Part shown: one piece after another, positions 1 to 8,211 of the stretch
Numbering within the stretch: position 1 is the stretch's first letter
How the letters are laid out: each line of letters opens with the position of its first letter
Assembly (NCBI RefSeq): GCF_047123815.1
Contig: NZ_CP138920.1
Location: forward strand, 2,170,001-2,234,000
Direction of reading: 5' to 3'
DNA length: 64,000 nucleotides
Origin: Maricaulis sp017643475
GTDB taxonomy: Bacteria; Pseudomonadota; Alphaproteobacteria; Caulobacterales; Maricaulaceae
Translations under genes and position numbers: made by a program
The notes under the pieces: generated by a model
Told to the model about the DNA's origin: nothing
Databases searched by the model: none
Seen by the model: the letters and a program-made list of their open reading frames with translations, nothing else

Positions 1-300
1 TTCTGGCTTCGCTTGCCGGAGACCCAGCGCGACGAGATCTATATCTTCGACGGTGTTCGTACGGGTAATATGAGCCCGGTCCTGCGCAACACGATTGAAC
101 GGGACACTGGTGCGTTCTTGTCCCTGTGGACCGAGTTTGAAGTGCGTGACGGAGTGCATCTACGCCTGAATGTACGCACCGGCCGTTCGCGGGAAGCGTC
201 AACACAGGTCTTCGATATCAATGGCACCGAGCTCGACTATGCCAGCATCGACCAGGACAACGTGCCAAGCTTCAACCTGCGCCTGCGCTGGAATCGCTAG
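1..300 (+). CDS. C-terminal fragment of an outer membrane receptor-like protein (partial)
   Basis: The reading frame is open from the first base of the window to a TAG at 298-300, so this is the end of a gene that starts upstream. The last residues (FNLRLRWNR) alternate hydrophobic and polar/basic residues, as expected for the closing strand of an outer membrane beta-barrel, and the preceding ~90 residues show further amphipathic strand patterns. This fits the C-terminus of a TonB-dependent receptor, but the plug domain and TonB box are outside the window, so the family is an inference. Another barrel protein class is possible. Confidence 0.5.
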   Translation, partial: FWLRLPETQRDEIYIFDGVRTGNMSPVLRNTIERDTGAFLSLWTEFEVRDGVHLRLNVRTGRSREASTQVFDINGTELDYASIDQDNVPSFNLRLRWNR

Positions 301-323
301 TCAAAAACTCAGGTAAAAAATAA

Positions 324-367
324 TTGACATGGGGTTCGGGATTTCTTACATCAGTGCATGTAAAGAA
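324..367 (+). promoter_or_regulatory. Sigma-70-type promoter overlapped by an inverted repeat (putative operator)
   Basis: A perfect -35 TTGACA (324-329) is followed after 16-17 bp by TTACAT/ACATC at 346-352 as the -10. An inverted repeat, TTCTTACAT (343-351), six bases, ATGTAAAGAA (358-367), lies across the -10 and the likely start of transcription. It precedes the membrane protein/XRE pair at 397-1079, so autorepression by the XRE protein is the simplest reading. The repeat is seen; the regulator assignment is inferred. Confidence 0.6.
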
Positions 368-396
368 TTTCAGATACTGTGTGGAAGGTTTTTAAC

Positions 397-855
397 ATGA
401 GTTTTTATGAGCGCATCAACACTGCCGGCCTGGTCACCAGCCTCCTGGTTCTAGCCTGGTATGCCATGCAGGTCGTGCCGCAAATGGGCGAGATGCCTGT
501 CGCGGAAATCGCCTATACGCGCCCGATGATCTATGCGGTTGTTGTCGGCGTTATACTGTCGATCATCACCGCGATCCTGGTCTCTGTCGGTTCTGCCATC
601 TGGCTGACGGTGAAAGAGGGCAAGGACGCCGTCGATGCCGAGTTCGGCAATGAGGACGAGCGGGACAAACATATCGGTCGTCTGGGTGACGCCATGGGCG
701 GGCACTTGCTGTCGGTCGCGGTTATCGGTGCGTTGGTGCTGATCTGGATGGAGTATGACACGTTCTGGGTCGCCAATTGCCTGTTCATCGGGGCCTGGTC
801 GAGCGCTGCTCTTGGCACAGTCATCAAGCTGTTCGCCTATCGCGGGGCGGTGTGA
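397..855 (+). CDS. Four-helix membrane protein paired with XRE regulator (DUF2178-like)
   Basis: A 152-residue protein with four predicted membrane segments (around residues 12-30, 45-72, 103-122 and 127-145) separated by a charged loop containing KEGKDAVDAEFGNEDERDKH. ATG 397 is preferred over the in-frame GTG at 379 because GGAAGG lies at a usable distance upstream. Its stop overlaps the start of the next gene (TGATG), so the two are translationally coupled. Small membrane proteins of this kind next to a short HTH protein form a widespread regulator/membrane-partner module; the membrane partner's role is generally unknown. DUF2178 membership is a guess from architecture. Confidence 0.75.
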   Translation: MSFYERINTAGLVTSLLVLAWYAMQVVPQMGEMPVAEIAYTRPMIYAVVVGVILSIITAILVSVGSAIWLTVKEGKDAVDAEFGNEDERDKHIGRLGDAMGGHLLSVAVIGALVLIWMEYDTFWVANCLFIGAWSSAALGTVIKLFAYRGAV

Positions 856-1079
856 TGAGCAAGCCGACCAAGATCACGAATGACATCCGGCGCCTGCGCT
901 TTGATGCAGACGAGATGACACAGGCCGAGCTGGCCAAGCGCATCGGCGTTACCCGTCAGACGGTGTTGGCGATTGAACAGGGTCGTTATTCGCCGTCGCT
1001 GGAAGTGGCCTTCAAGATCGCCAGCGTGTTCAAGGTGCCGCTCGAACAGGTGTTCCAGTATCCGCTGAACGACGAGTGA
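855..1079 (+). CDS. Small XRE-family helix-turn-helix regulator
   Basis: This 74-residue protein is essentially one HTH_3 domain: MTQAELAKRIGVTRQTVLAIEQGRYSPS carries the recognition helix (residues ~30-45), followed by FKVPLEQVFQYP. It belongs to the short YozG-like XRE group that normally pairs with a small membrane protein and represses its own operon. The ATG overlaps the upstream stop by one base. The 3' end overlaps about 50 bp of the convergent P450 remnant. The inverted repeat at 343-367 is the likely target. Family assignment is firm; target and signal are unknown. Confidence 0.88.
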   Translation: MSKPTKITNDIRRLRFDADEMTQAELAKRIGVTRQTVLAIEQGRYSPSLEVAFKIASVFKVPLEQVFQYPLNDE

Positions 1080-2057
1080 CCTTCATCGCCACATCGACAT
1101 CCGGCTGCAGGGTGATGCGCATCACCGGCAGAGGGTGTCGATGGCCTGCGAACTGGAACTTCAGATCGCGCAACAGAACGGCTAGCACAATGGCCATTTT
1201 CATCATCGCGAAGCGCGCGCCGATATAGACGCGTGGTCCGATACCGAAAGGCAGATCGGCAAAGCGGCTGATGCTCTCTCCGGCTTCGCCCAGGAAGCGT
1301 TCCGGTCGAAACTCGTCCGGTTCTGGCCAGAGCTCGCGATGGCGGTGGAGCAGCCATGTCGAGACCGGCACATCCGTATTGGCCGGAATGGGCACGCCGC
1401 CCACATCATCCGCTTCGATGAAGCAGCGGGCAAGGATCGTGGCGGACGGATATAGACGCAGACTTTCCTTGATGACAGCGACCGTCCAGGGCAGGTCATC
1501 CGTCCAGTTTTCCGGCGTCTGCGGATCCAGATCCGCCCTGTCGAGTTCCTGTTCCAGGCGCGCCAGAGCGACCGGTGATTGCGACAGCAGATAGAGCGTC
1601 CAGGTCAGCGTGCGAGCCGTGGTTTCATAGCCTGCCGCCAGGAAGGTCAGCAGATTGTCGACGACGGCGGTATCATCGAGGCCAGCACTCAGAAGCAGGT
1701 CCAGAAAGTCGGCCGGGCGGTCTGCTTGTTCAGGCGAGGGGCGACCGCGCCGACCTTGCGCGGTGTAAAGACCGGAGACACGGCCTTGCGGGCCGTCTTC
1801 CAGATCTCTCCCTCCGCCGTCAGTAACCCGTCGCGCAGGAAGGGACGCAGGACCGCCTGGCGCATCGGGTTCATCCGGTAACTGCCGACATTGGCGATAA
1901 AACAGTGATGGATGGCACCCGGATCATTGATGATCAGCGAAGAGCGTCCGAGAAAACGGAACGGCGCAATGTTGAGGTGGAAGTGCTGTTCACCCCAGAC
2001 TTCCAGCGGATTTCGGCTCATCGCCCGGAAATTGGTCCAGCAATCGCCCGGCATCAA
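1030..2057 (-). pseudogene. Decayed cytochrome P450 (deletion/frameshift, heme-ligand Cys lost)
   Basis: Read leftward, 2057-1689 encodes a P450 N-terminus (HFHLNIAPFRFLGRSSLIIND, then EGEIWKTARKAVSPVFTPRKV, the helix C region) from TTG/ATG behind a GGAGGGGGA ribosome site. The frame closes at 1689. One frame over, the sequence continues as ADRPADFLDLLLSAG, then I-helix FLAAGYETTARTL, KESLRLYPSA (ExxR) and PERFLG down to 1030. About 100-130 residues normally found between helix C and helix I are missing at the join near 1735-1745, so an internal deletion explains both loss and frame change. The heme-binding loop reads FGIGPRVYIGARFA: the invariant cysteine is a tyrosine (TAT at about 1222-1224). 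It is therefore dead twice over. The remnant C-terminus runs past the expected end into the XRE gene. Confidence 0.85.
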
Positions 2058-2228
2058 ACGTCCCCCTCCGCTCTAGCGGGCAAGGGGAGGCATGGGCGGT
2101 TTGAAGACCGTGTTCATGAGCAGGGAACCTTTCAGTGATGTTTTATCGCGACATCGTGCAAGCGGCGATGACGCGAAAAGTCGCGCCCCGCCCTTAACGT
2201 GCAACCCGGTTTGGACTAGCGTTTGCCC

Positions 2229-2990
2229 ATGCATCGTTTGATCGTTCTGATACTCACCTGCCTGATCTCCCTGCCGGCCCATGCCGATATGGACCAGGCT
2301 CGCCAGGCCTATGTCGAGGGACGCTGGCAGGATGCCGCCGCCCATGCCCAGCTTGCCGGCGGCGCTGATGGTTACGCATTTGCAGCCGGGGCGATCCTGG
2401 CTCAGCTGATGGTCGAACCCCTGCATCCGGAACGCCCGGAACTGGCCCGTCGCGCCGTGCAGCTGGCGGAGCATGCACACCGGTTGGACGACGAACACGC
2501 CGAGGCGCGTCTGCGGCTGGCCGGAGCGCTGGGATATCGCGGGCGTTTCATGAATGGCATGCGTGCCTATGTCGGTCGCATCCCGCAGCGGGGCAAACGC
2601 CTGCTCGAGACGCTGGTCGAGGAAAATCCGAACGATCCGTGGGCGGTTGGCATGCTGGGGGCGTGGCATCTGGAAGTCGCCCGCCGTGGCGGCAATCGCG
2701 GCATGCGGGCGCTGGGAGCGTCAGTGGATGCGGGGATCGGTTTCTACACCAACGCCATAGCGCTTGATCCGCATAATCCGGCGCCACGCTATTTCTTCGC
2801 CCTGGCCCTGCTGGCGCTGGATGATGCCGCCTATTACCAGCAGGCTCGACAGCAACTGGCCGTCTGTGTGCAGATGCAACCCCGCGACGCGTTCGAGGCT
2901 GCTGTCCAGTCAGACGCCCGCCAGCTCGCAGAACTGATTGATGACCGGCGTGCGGCCGCTGCGTGGGCAGACGCTCGCATGCGTCACTGA
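2229..2990 (+). CDS. Exported TPR-like protein of unknown function
   Basis: A 253-residue protein starting at ATG 2229 (an in-frame TTG lies two codons upstream). Residues 1-19 are a signal peptide ending PAHA/DMDQAR. The remainder is helical and repeat-like: DQARQAYVEGRWQDAAAHAQLA, AEARLRLAGALGYRGR, NDPWAVGMLGAWHLEVARR and NAIALDPHNPAPRYFFALALL are spaced as degenerate TPR helices. A periplasmic scaffold or assembly role is possible but not shown. It ends 7 bp into the convergent S24-like regulator gene. Confidence 0.75.
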   Translation: MHRLIVLILTCLISLPAHADMDQARQAYVEGRWQDAAAHAQLAGGADGYAFAAGAILAQLMVEPLHPERPELARRAVQLAEHAHRLDDEHAEARLRLAGALGYRGRFMNGMRAYVGRIPQRGKRLLETLVEENPNDPWAVGMLGAWHLEVARRGGNRGMRALGASVDAGIGFYTNAIALDPHNPAPRYFFALALLALDDAAYYQQARQQLAVCVQMQPRDAFEAAVQSDARQLAELIDDRRAAAAWADARMRH

Positions 2991-3610
2991 CTGACCCACA
3001 GGATCCGCGACATCCAGCGAATATCGGCCAGCGAGACACGGCGAGTTTCATTGCGCGTGTTTATGGGGGACAGTTCGATTTCCTGGGCCGAGCGATTGCG
3101 AAACACCCAGGCACTGATCGTGCCGTCGGAACGTTCGACCACAACGCGGTTGCCATCGCCGATATCGGCCGAGGGGCTGACGACCAGTGTGTCACCCACC
3201 CGGTAGGCCGGCTCCAGTGCCGTGTCGGTTATGGTCAGCGAATAAGCGTCGCTCAGGACCACGCCGGGAAAGGGTTTCAGCGTCCATCCAGGGCCTCGCG
3301 GCACGCCCCCGGGGGAGAAGGCCTGGCCACCTGCCGTGTCTGCCATTTCCAGTCTTGGAAGGGCGGAACGACTGTCACGGTCCAGCACAAGTGCCGCAAA
3401 ACTCTCGAAATCCAGATTGGCCGCACTCAGGGCCTTGGTCAGGCTCTCGGTCGAAGGCCAGCGCGCTTTGGATCCATCGGCTGAAACCCGCTTGGACGGG
3501 TTGAAAGTCGTCGCATCCAGGCCCGCCCGGCGGGCGAGTCCTGAGGGGCTGGTTTGTGCGTGAGCGGCGAGCAGATCGATCCCCCGCCAGATCTGGGCGT
3601 GAGTGAACAT
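2984..3610 (-). CDS. HTH regulator with S24/LexA-like C-terminal domain lacking the protease serine
   Basis: 208 residues. The N-terminus (IDLLAAHAQTSPSGLARRAGLDATTFNPSKR) is an HTH; the C-terminal half has the S24 peptidase fold signature LEPAYRVGDTLVVSP and ISAWVFRN. In cleavable LexA/CI relatives the motif before EP is G-(D/N)-S-M; here it is TDTAL, so the nucleophilic serine is absent and self-cleavage is unlikely. Start ATG 3610 has AAGGA upstream. It is transcribed toward the TPR gene and diverges from DUF952/pyrD. Probably a non-cleavable repressor using the S24 domain for dimerisation. Confidence 0.8.
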   Translation of the reverse strand: MFTHAQIWRGIDLLAAHAQTSPSGLARRAGLDATTFNPSKRVSADGSKARWPSTESLTKALSAANLDFESFAALVLDRDSRSALPRLEMADTAGGQAFSPGGVPRGPGWTLKPFPGVVLSDAYSLTITDTALEPAYRVGDTLVVSPSADIGDGNRVVVERSDGTISAWVFRNRSAQEIELSPINTRNETRRVSLADIRWMSRILWVSQ

Positions 3611-3703
3611 TTGGCAGTCCTTGGTTGCGCCAAGCTATCGGAAAACACTTGCAGGGGCGAGTCGGGCTTGCGCCGCGCTGAGTGCGCGGCTAGGCCTGCC
3701 GCC

Positions 3704-4063
3704 ATGACAGACAAGATTGCATACCGACTCGCAACACCCGAGCGCTGGGCCGAGGTCATGGCTGCCGGTGTTTTTGAAGGCGACCCGCATGATATTGCGG
3801 ACGGATTCATCCATCTCTCGGCGGCCTCCCAGGTCGAGGGCACGTTGCTGAAGCACTACAACCAGCATGAGCGCCTCGTCCTGGCCGAGATTGGTCTGGA
3901 AGGCCTTGGTGACACTGTGAAGTGGGAAGTCTCCCGTGGCGGCGAGCTCTTTCCGCACATCTACGGCACCATCCCTGCAAGCGCGGTGAGGGGTGTGCGC
4001 CTGATCGGCCGCAATGAAGAGGGCGGCTGGATCATGCCGAACGATCTGGAGGGCAGCCGTTGA
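3704..4063 (+). CDS. DUF952 family protein
   Basis: 119 residues. The conserved DUF952 pattern is clear: IAYRLATPERWAEVMAAG, DGFIHLSAASQVEGTL, LVLAEIGLEGLGDTVKWEVSRGGELFPHIYG. The family is small, cytoplasmic and enzymatically uncharacterised (ADP-ribosyltransferase-like fold has been suggested). Its TGA overlaps the TTG start of pyrD, so it is coupled to pyrimidine synthesis, an arrangement common in alphaproteobacteria. Confidence 0.88.
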   Translation: MTDKIAYRLATPERWAEVMAAGVFEGDPHDIADGFIHLSAASQVEGTLLKHYNQHERLVLAEIGLEGLGDTVKWEVSRGGELFPHIYGTIPASAVRGVRLIGRNEEGGWIMPNDLEGSR

Positions 4064-5091
4064 TCCACGATATCGCAACTCGCCTGCTGCACGCTTTCGA
4101 TCCGGAAGAAGCACACCGCCTGTCCATCATGGGCTTGAAATACGGTTTCGGGCCGCGTCAGTTGCGCCAGGATGATCAGGTGCTGGCGACCGAGCTCGCC
4201 GGATTGAAGCTGTCCAACCCGCTGGGGTTGGCGGCCGGATATGACAAGAACGGCGATGTACCGGACGCCTTGCTGGCCATGGGCTTCGGTTTTGTCGAGC
4301 TCGGCGCAGTCACGCCACGTGGCCAAAACGGCAAGCCCAAGCCACGCATCTTCCGCCTGTCGGAGGACGAGGCGGTGATCAATCGCATGGGCTTCCCCAA
4401 TCTGGGACTGGAGAATTTCGCCCGGAACCTGCGCAGCCGGTCGCATCGCGGCGGCATTGTCGGTGTCAATCTGGGGGCCAATCTGGATAGCGAGGACCGG
4501 GTCGCGGACTATGTGGCCTGTCTGGAAGAGCTGAAGGATGATGCGCAGTTCTTCACCGTGAATATCTCCTCGCCGAATACGCCGGGCCTGCGCGACATGC
4601 AGTCCAAACAGACCCTGGTCGAGCTGATTTCGCGTGTGGTCGAGGTGCGGGGCAAGGCGCCGCTTTTCCTCAAGATCGCTCCGGATATCGCGGACGAGGA
4701 AGTGGCAGACATCATCGATGTTGTGACCACTTTCAAGATGGACGGGCTGATCGTTTCCAACACGACGCTTGCCCGCCCGGACAGCCTGCGCAGTGAGCTT
4801 GCGGAAGAAATGGGCGGCCTGTCGGGACCGCCGGTGTTTGAACGCTCGACTGAGCTGGTGCGGGCTTTCCGCAATGCGGCCGGACCGGAACTGAACATCA
4901 TCGGTGTAGGTGGCGTGCGCGATGCGGACACGGCCTACGCCAAGATCCGTGCGGGCGCCAATGCCATCCAGCTCTACACGGCACTTGTCTATGAAGGCCC
5001 CAGCCTGATCGGCCGTATCAAGACCGGTCTGGCTGAACGTCTCTATTCGGACGGGTTTGCATCTGTCTCCGAGGCCGTTGGCGCTGAGTAA
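4060..5091 (+). CDS. pyrD: Dihydroorotate dehydrogenase (quinone), class 2
   Basis: 343 residues, the usual class 2 length. It oxidises dihydroorotate to orotate with quinone as acceptor at the inner membrane, the fourth step of pyrimidine synthesis. Seen: the N-terminal membrane-associating helices (LLHAFDPEEAHRLSIMGLK), NPLGLAAGYDKNGD, GFVELGAVTPRGQNGKPKPR, INRMGFPN, NISSPNTPGLRD with the class 2 catalytic serine, LKIAPD, DGLIVSNTT, GGLSGPP and GVGGVRDADTAYAKIRAGA. The start is TTG 4060, overlapping the DUF952 stop (TTGA). The 3' end overlaps the convergent MATE gene by 49 bp. Confidence 0.96.
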   Translation: MIHDIATRLLHAFDPEEAHRLSIMGLKYGFGPRQLRQDDQVLATELAGLKLSNPLGLAAGYDKNGDVPDALLAMGFGFVELGAVTPRGQNGKPKPRIFRLSEDEAVINRMGFPNLGLENFARNLRSRSHRGGIVGVNLGANLDSEDRVADYVACLEELKDDAQFFTVNISSPNTPGLRDMQSKQTLVELISRVVEVRGKAPLFLKIAPDIADEEVADIIDVVTTFKMDGLIVSNTTLARPDSLRSELAEEMGGLSGPPVFERSTELVRAFRNAAGPELNIIGVGGVRDADTAYAKIRAGANAIQLYTALVYEGPSLIGRIKTGLAERLYSDGFASVSEAVGAE

Positions 5092-6407
5092 AGCCGGCGT
5101 TCGAGCGCCGGATAGGCGGCCGCCAGCGTTGCGCCTCGCGCGACATAGAAGACCAGGAAGGCGGCCCAGACACCGTGATTGCCGTAGGCAGGCGCGAGCA
5201 CGAAGTCGGCAGCCAGATAGACCAGCACCGCGGCAACTCCGGCATTGCGCAGGATCTTGCCGCTGGTGGTTCCAATGAAGACCCCGTCCAGCAACCAGGC
5301 ACCGGCACCCAAGAGCGGGATGACAGCACACCAGGGCAGATAGGTGATGGCGGCCTGGCGCGCGGCCTCATCCTCGATCACCAGGGTCAGGGCGAGCTCG
5401 CCGAAGAAGAAAGTCAGCACCGCAAATACCGCACCGGCCATGAACATCGGCTCACCGGTCATGCGGATCGCGCGGCGGAGCGCCTCCTTCGACTTGCGTC
5501 CGAAGGCCCGGCCCGCCTCGGTCTCCGCGACGAAGGCAAAGGCGTCCAGGACAAAGGCCCAGAGCGTGATGATTTGCAGCAGAACATGATTGCCCGCGAG
5601 CGCTGACGTGCCCTGCCGCGCGCCTGCATTGGCAAACCAGGTGAAGCCGATAACCAGAGACCAGGTGCGGATCATCAGGTTCAGGTTGACGTCGAACATC
5701 TCGGCCAGGGCACGCGTGTCGAGAAGCTTGGCCCGGTCAAGCACATGGTCCGCCCAGCCCTTCTGTGCCCGGATGGCATGCAGGGCAAATCCGATTGCCA
5801 CGAGCGCCGCGGTCCATTCCGCGATCGCCGTCGCGGCGCCGACACCACCCGGGCCCATGCCCAGTCCCAGCACAAACCAGAAATCGAGCAGGATGTTCAC
5901 GCCGGAAAACACGGCATAGATCGCCAGCGTCGCGCTGTTGCGTCCCAGTCCGATAAGCCAGCCGGATATCGCGAACCCGGCCAGCGCCGCCGGGGCGCCC
6001 CAGGCGCGGGCGAGCAGATAGTCCGCGCCCTTGTATTCAACGGTTTCGGTGCCTTGCAGGATGGCGAAGCCGATGTCGGAGATCGGGTGGCGGAAGATCC
6101 AGACCAGCAAACCCAGATTGATGGCAACCACACTCGCCCGCAACAGGATGCGTTGGACTTCCGCCAGGCGCCCGGCGCCATCGGCCTGGGCGGTCATGCC
6201 GGTGGTGCCCATGCGCAGGAAGTAGAAACTCCAGTAGAAGACCGAGAAGAGGGCTCCACCCAGCGCCACGCCGCCAAGATCCGAACTGTCGCCCGACAGG
6301 CCGAGCACAAAGGTATCGATCACCCCGGCAAGCGGGACAGTGGCGTTGGCGAAGATGAGGGGCCAGGCGCGTGCGAGCACGGCCTTGCGGGTCAGCGGCT
6401 GTTCCAT
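5043..6407 (-). CDS. MATE family efflux transporter (DinF-like)
   Basis: 454 residues with about twelve membrane segments in the two-bundle MATE arrangement: WPLIFANATVPLAGVIDTFVLG opens the first half and GNHVLLQIITLWAFVLDAFAFVAET the second. The N-terminal P-LAGVIDT pattern and the A-ETEAGRAFG motif are typical of the DinF branch. These proteins exchange Na+ or H+ for drugs or oxidised metabolites across the inner membrane. ATG 6407. The C-terminus (TASETDANPSE) is hydrophilic and its codons overlap the end of pyrD on the other strand. Confidence 0.92.
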   Translation of the reverse strand: MEQPLTRKAVLARAWPLIFANATVPLAGVIDTFVLGLSGDSSDLGGVALGGALFSVFYWSFYFLRMGTTGMTAQADGAGRLAEVQRILLRASVVAINLGLLVWIFRHPISDIGFAILQGTETVEYKGADYLLARAWGAPAALAGFAISGWLIGLGRNSATLAIYAVFSGVNILLDFWFVLGLGMGPGGVGAATAIAEWTAALVAIGFALHAIRAQKGWADHVLDRAKLLDTRALAEMFDVNLNLMIRTWSLVIGFTWFANAGARQGTSALAGNHVLLQIITLWAFVLDAFAFVAETEAGRAFGRKSKEALRRAIRMTGEPMFMAGAVFAVLTFFFGELALTLVIEDEAARQAAITYLPWCAVIPLLGAGAWLLDGVFIGTTSGKILRNAGVAAVLVYLAADFVLAPAYGNHGVWAAFLVFYVARGATLAAAYPALERRLYSAPTASETDANPSE

Positions 6408-6447
6408 GTCTCGCAGCTAGCCGCGAGAGCATCCTGATTTCAAGCGT

Positions 6448-6816
6448 TTAATCTGTGGGGCAAACGCCGTCGCGACAGGTCTGGCGCGGCCGGTAGGGTG
6501 CGAGGAAGCGGTAGATGGCGTCGAGCGGTTTGCGGATGATCCACGGGCGCAGCAGCGTCGCGAGAATGTGCCAGCGCGGCAGGCGTTCCCAGATGGCGAT
6601 GAAGGCATCGACGCCGGTGACAACACGATTGTCGGGCAGGCGAACATGCAAGGCCGCGAGGGCCGCTTCGCGATCGACGTCTTCGGCGAGGTCCTCGGCA
6701 TTGCAGTCGGAGAGAATAATCTTCTCTGGACCGAACTTGCTGTAATGGCGCATCTCCCGCCGGCAAAGCGGGCAGAGGGCGTCGTGATAGGCGATGACTG
6801 GGCCGTCGTTGATCAT
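6448..6816 (-). CDS. DCC-family thiol-disulfide oxidoreductase-like protein (DUF393)
   Basis: 122 residues. The N-terminal CPLC motif (AYHDALCPLCRREM) is the family signature, although the usual YDGxCPLC is YHDALCPLC here. Later hallmarks are present: DRVVTG-like DNRVVTGVDAFIAIWERLP and the C-terminal IYRFLAPYRPRQTC. A second Cys pair (CRDGVC) closes the protein. Family function is inferred from the CxxC only; substrates are unknown. Cytoplasmic, ATG 6816. Confidence 0.87.
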   Translation of the reverse strand: MINDGPVIAYHDALCPLCRREMRHYSKFGPEKIILSDCNAEDLAEDVDREAALAALHVRLPDNRVVTGVDAFIAIWERLPRWHILATLLRPWIIRKPLDAIYRFLAPYRPRQTCRDGVCPTD

Positions 6817-6878
6817 GCCTCCTATTTAGCGCGCGCTTGGGTGGTCGGAAAGTGACACGCCGCCGCACCCTGGAAGGC

Positions 6879-7295
6879 TCAGTCGTCCGAGCGTTTGGGC
6901 GTGATCAGGAAATGTCCGTGCAGGGTTGCTACCGGCGCGCCGCGACGGCCTTGCCAGGCCTCTACCCGCACATTGGCGACCCGGCGTCCGCTGCGGGCAA
7001 CCTGGGCGCGGGCGAAGACATCAGCGGCCCGGGCCGGGCGCAGATAGTCGATGGCAATGTCGATAGGTTTGGGCAACCGATCGAGCGGCTGGCTGACGAT
7101 CAGTGAACCTGTCGCGACAATCTCCAGAAACGCACCGACCGCGCCCCCGTGCAGGGCCGGGATCAGCGGATTGCCGACCAGGTCATCCCGGAAGGGCAGG
7201 CAGCCGGTCAGCTCGTCACCGCGATGATCGAACTCCACGCCGAGGCCCGCGATATACGGCGTCTCAAGGAGAGTACTGATCAGAGGTTCGCTCAT
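6879..7295 (-). CDS. PaaI-type hotdog thioesterase
   Basis: 138 residues of a single hotdog domain. NPLIPALHGGAVGAFLEIVATGSL matches the PaaI HGG-x-x-xxxD/E catalytic helix, and PKPIDIAIDYLRPARAADVFARAQVARSGRRVANVRVEAW follows as the core strands. It likely hydrolyses acyl- or aryl-CoA thioesters. Its ATG overlaps the stop of the upstream thioesterase (ATGA), so the two are one translational unit and may form a heteromer. Confidence 0.88.
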   Translation of the reverse strand: MSEPLISTLLETPYIAGLGVEFDHRGDELTGCLPFRDDLVGNPLIPALHGGAVGAFLEIVATGSLIVSQPLDRLPKPIDIAIDYLRPARAADVFARAQVARSGRRVANVRVEAWQGRRGAPVATLHGHFLITPKRSDD

Positions 7296-7780
7296 GATGC
7301 ATCTCCCTCGCGGATGGCTTTCCGCGCGCGGTCCTGCGCGGCCTTGGAGGCGTTGGTGATCATGAAGGCAGCCTGGGCAATGGCGACAGGCTCGTCGGTA
7401 TTGCCGTCATGCGCTGTGGCCCGCACGAAAGACACCAGGCCCCGTGAGCGCAGGCTGACAGCTTCGGCGATGATATCCTGTCCCGGTTCTGCCGGGCGCA
7501 TGTAGTCGATGCGCAGGTCAAGGGTGGCGGGCGTGTCCTCACCACCAAATCCGGTAAAGGCAGCCAGGCCGCAGACATGATCGAGAAGGGCCGTGACAGC
7601 CCCGCCATGGATCACACCGGTTTCGGGGTCGCCAACGAGGTCCTCGCGATAGGGCAGGCGCATGCGTGCATCGCCTTCGCCAACGTCATCAACCTTGAAG
7701 CCGAGGGCGACCGCGTGCGGGGATCCGTCCACCAGCAGGGTGGCGAGATCATTGAGAAATTTCTGGCGTTCCGGGGTCAT
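7292..7780 (-). CDS. PaaI-type hotdog thioesterase
   Basis: 162 residues, a hotdog domain with GDPETGVIHGGAVTALLDHVCGLAA as catalytic helix (here with the Asp of HGGxxxxxxD) and TLDLRIDYMRPAEPGQDIIAEA following. It is a paralog of the next gene and overlaps it by 4 bp. The start at 7780 follows directly behind a terminator (7787-7810), so the pair has its own promoter or depends on read-through. Substrate not predictable. Confidence 0.9.
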   Translation of the reverse strand: MTPERQKFLNDLATLLVDGSPHAVALGFKVDDVGEGDARMRLPYREDLVGDPETGVIHGGAVTALLDHVCGLAAFTGFGGEDTPATLDLRIDYMRPAEPGQDIIAEAVSLRSRGLVSFVRATAHDGNTDEPVAIAQAAFMITNASKAAQDRARKAIREGDAS

Positions 7781-7786
7781 GATATG

Positions 7787-7810
7787 AAAAGGGGCTCCGA
7801 GTGGAGCCCC
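7787..7810 (-). terminator. Rho-independent terminator after the DUF6460-like gene
   Basis: Perfect 8-bp stem GGGGCTCC / GGAGCCCC (7791-7798 and 7803-7810) with a 4-base loop; on the minus strand it is followed by TTTT. It lies between the stop of the leftward gene at 7844 and the start of the next leftward gene at 7780, separating two transcription units. Confidence 0.8.
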
Positions 7811-7843
7811 AAATTCAGGTAATCCGGCTTGCGGATCAAGTTG

Positions 7844-8170
7844 CTAGTCGCGGCGCATGGCGCCGAGCACCCGCATCAGCAGCCAGATCGGAACGACCAG
7901 TACCGCACCCAGCAGCAGATATTCGATCGCGTGTCCTGCACTGTTCACGATAGCGCTGACAATGCTGGTCCAGCTTTCGACAAGTGTGCCGAAGAAATCC
8001 ACCCACAGCCGACGCGGGTCGACATTGAAGGCGGCCAGCAGCAGGCCGACCAGAACACACAGGAAAAGAAGGCGCAGCAGGTCGTTCGGCGACAGCTTGA
8101 ACAGGCGCTGCAGGAAGCCGCTGTCATCCGCTTGCGAGGATGTCGGGCTGGTATCGTGATCAGTACTCAT
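7844..8170 (-). CDS. Small two-helix membrane protein (DUF6460-like)
   Basis: 108 residues: a polar N-terminus, membrane segment LLRLLFLCVLVGLLLAAF, the motif VDPRRLWVDFFGTLVESW, and a second segment EYLLLGAVLVVPIWLLMRVLG. The VDP...W and FLLGAVVVVPIWL-like tail fit the alphaproteobacterial DUF6460 group, from memory. It sits 41 bp downstream of the MscS gene on the same strand, so a role at the envelope next to the channel is possible, but nothing more can be said. Confidence 0.7.
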   Translation of the reverse strand: MSTDHDTSPTSSQADDSGFLQRLFKLSPNDLLRLLFLCVLVGLLLAAFNVDPRRLWVDFFGTLVESWTSIVSAIVNSAGHAIEYLLLGAVLVVPIWLLMRVLGAMRRD

Positions 8171-8211
8171 GTCTTCACTCTATCAGCAAATTGGGCACAA
8201 AGAGGGCGATC

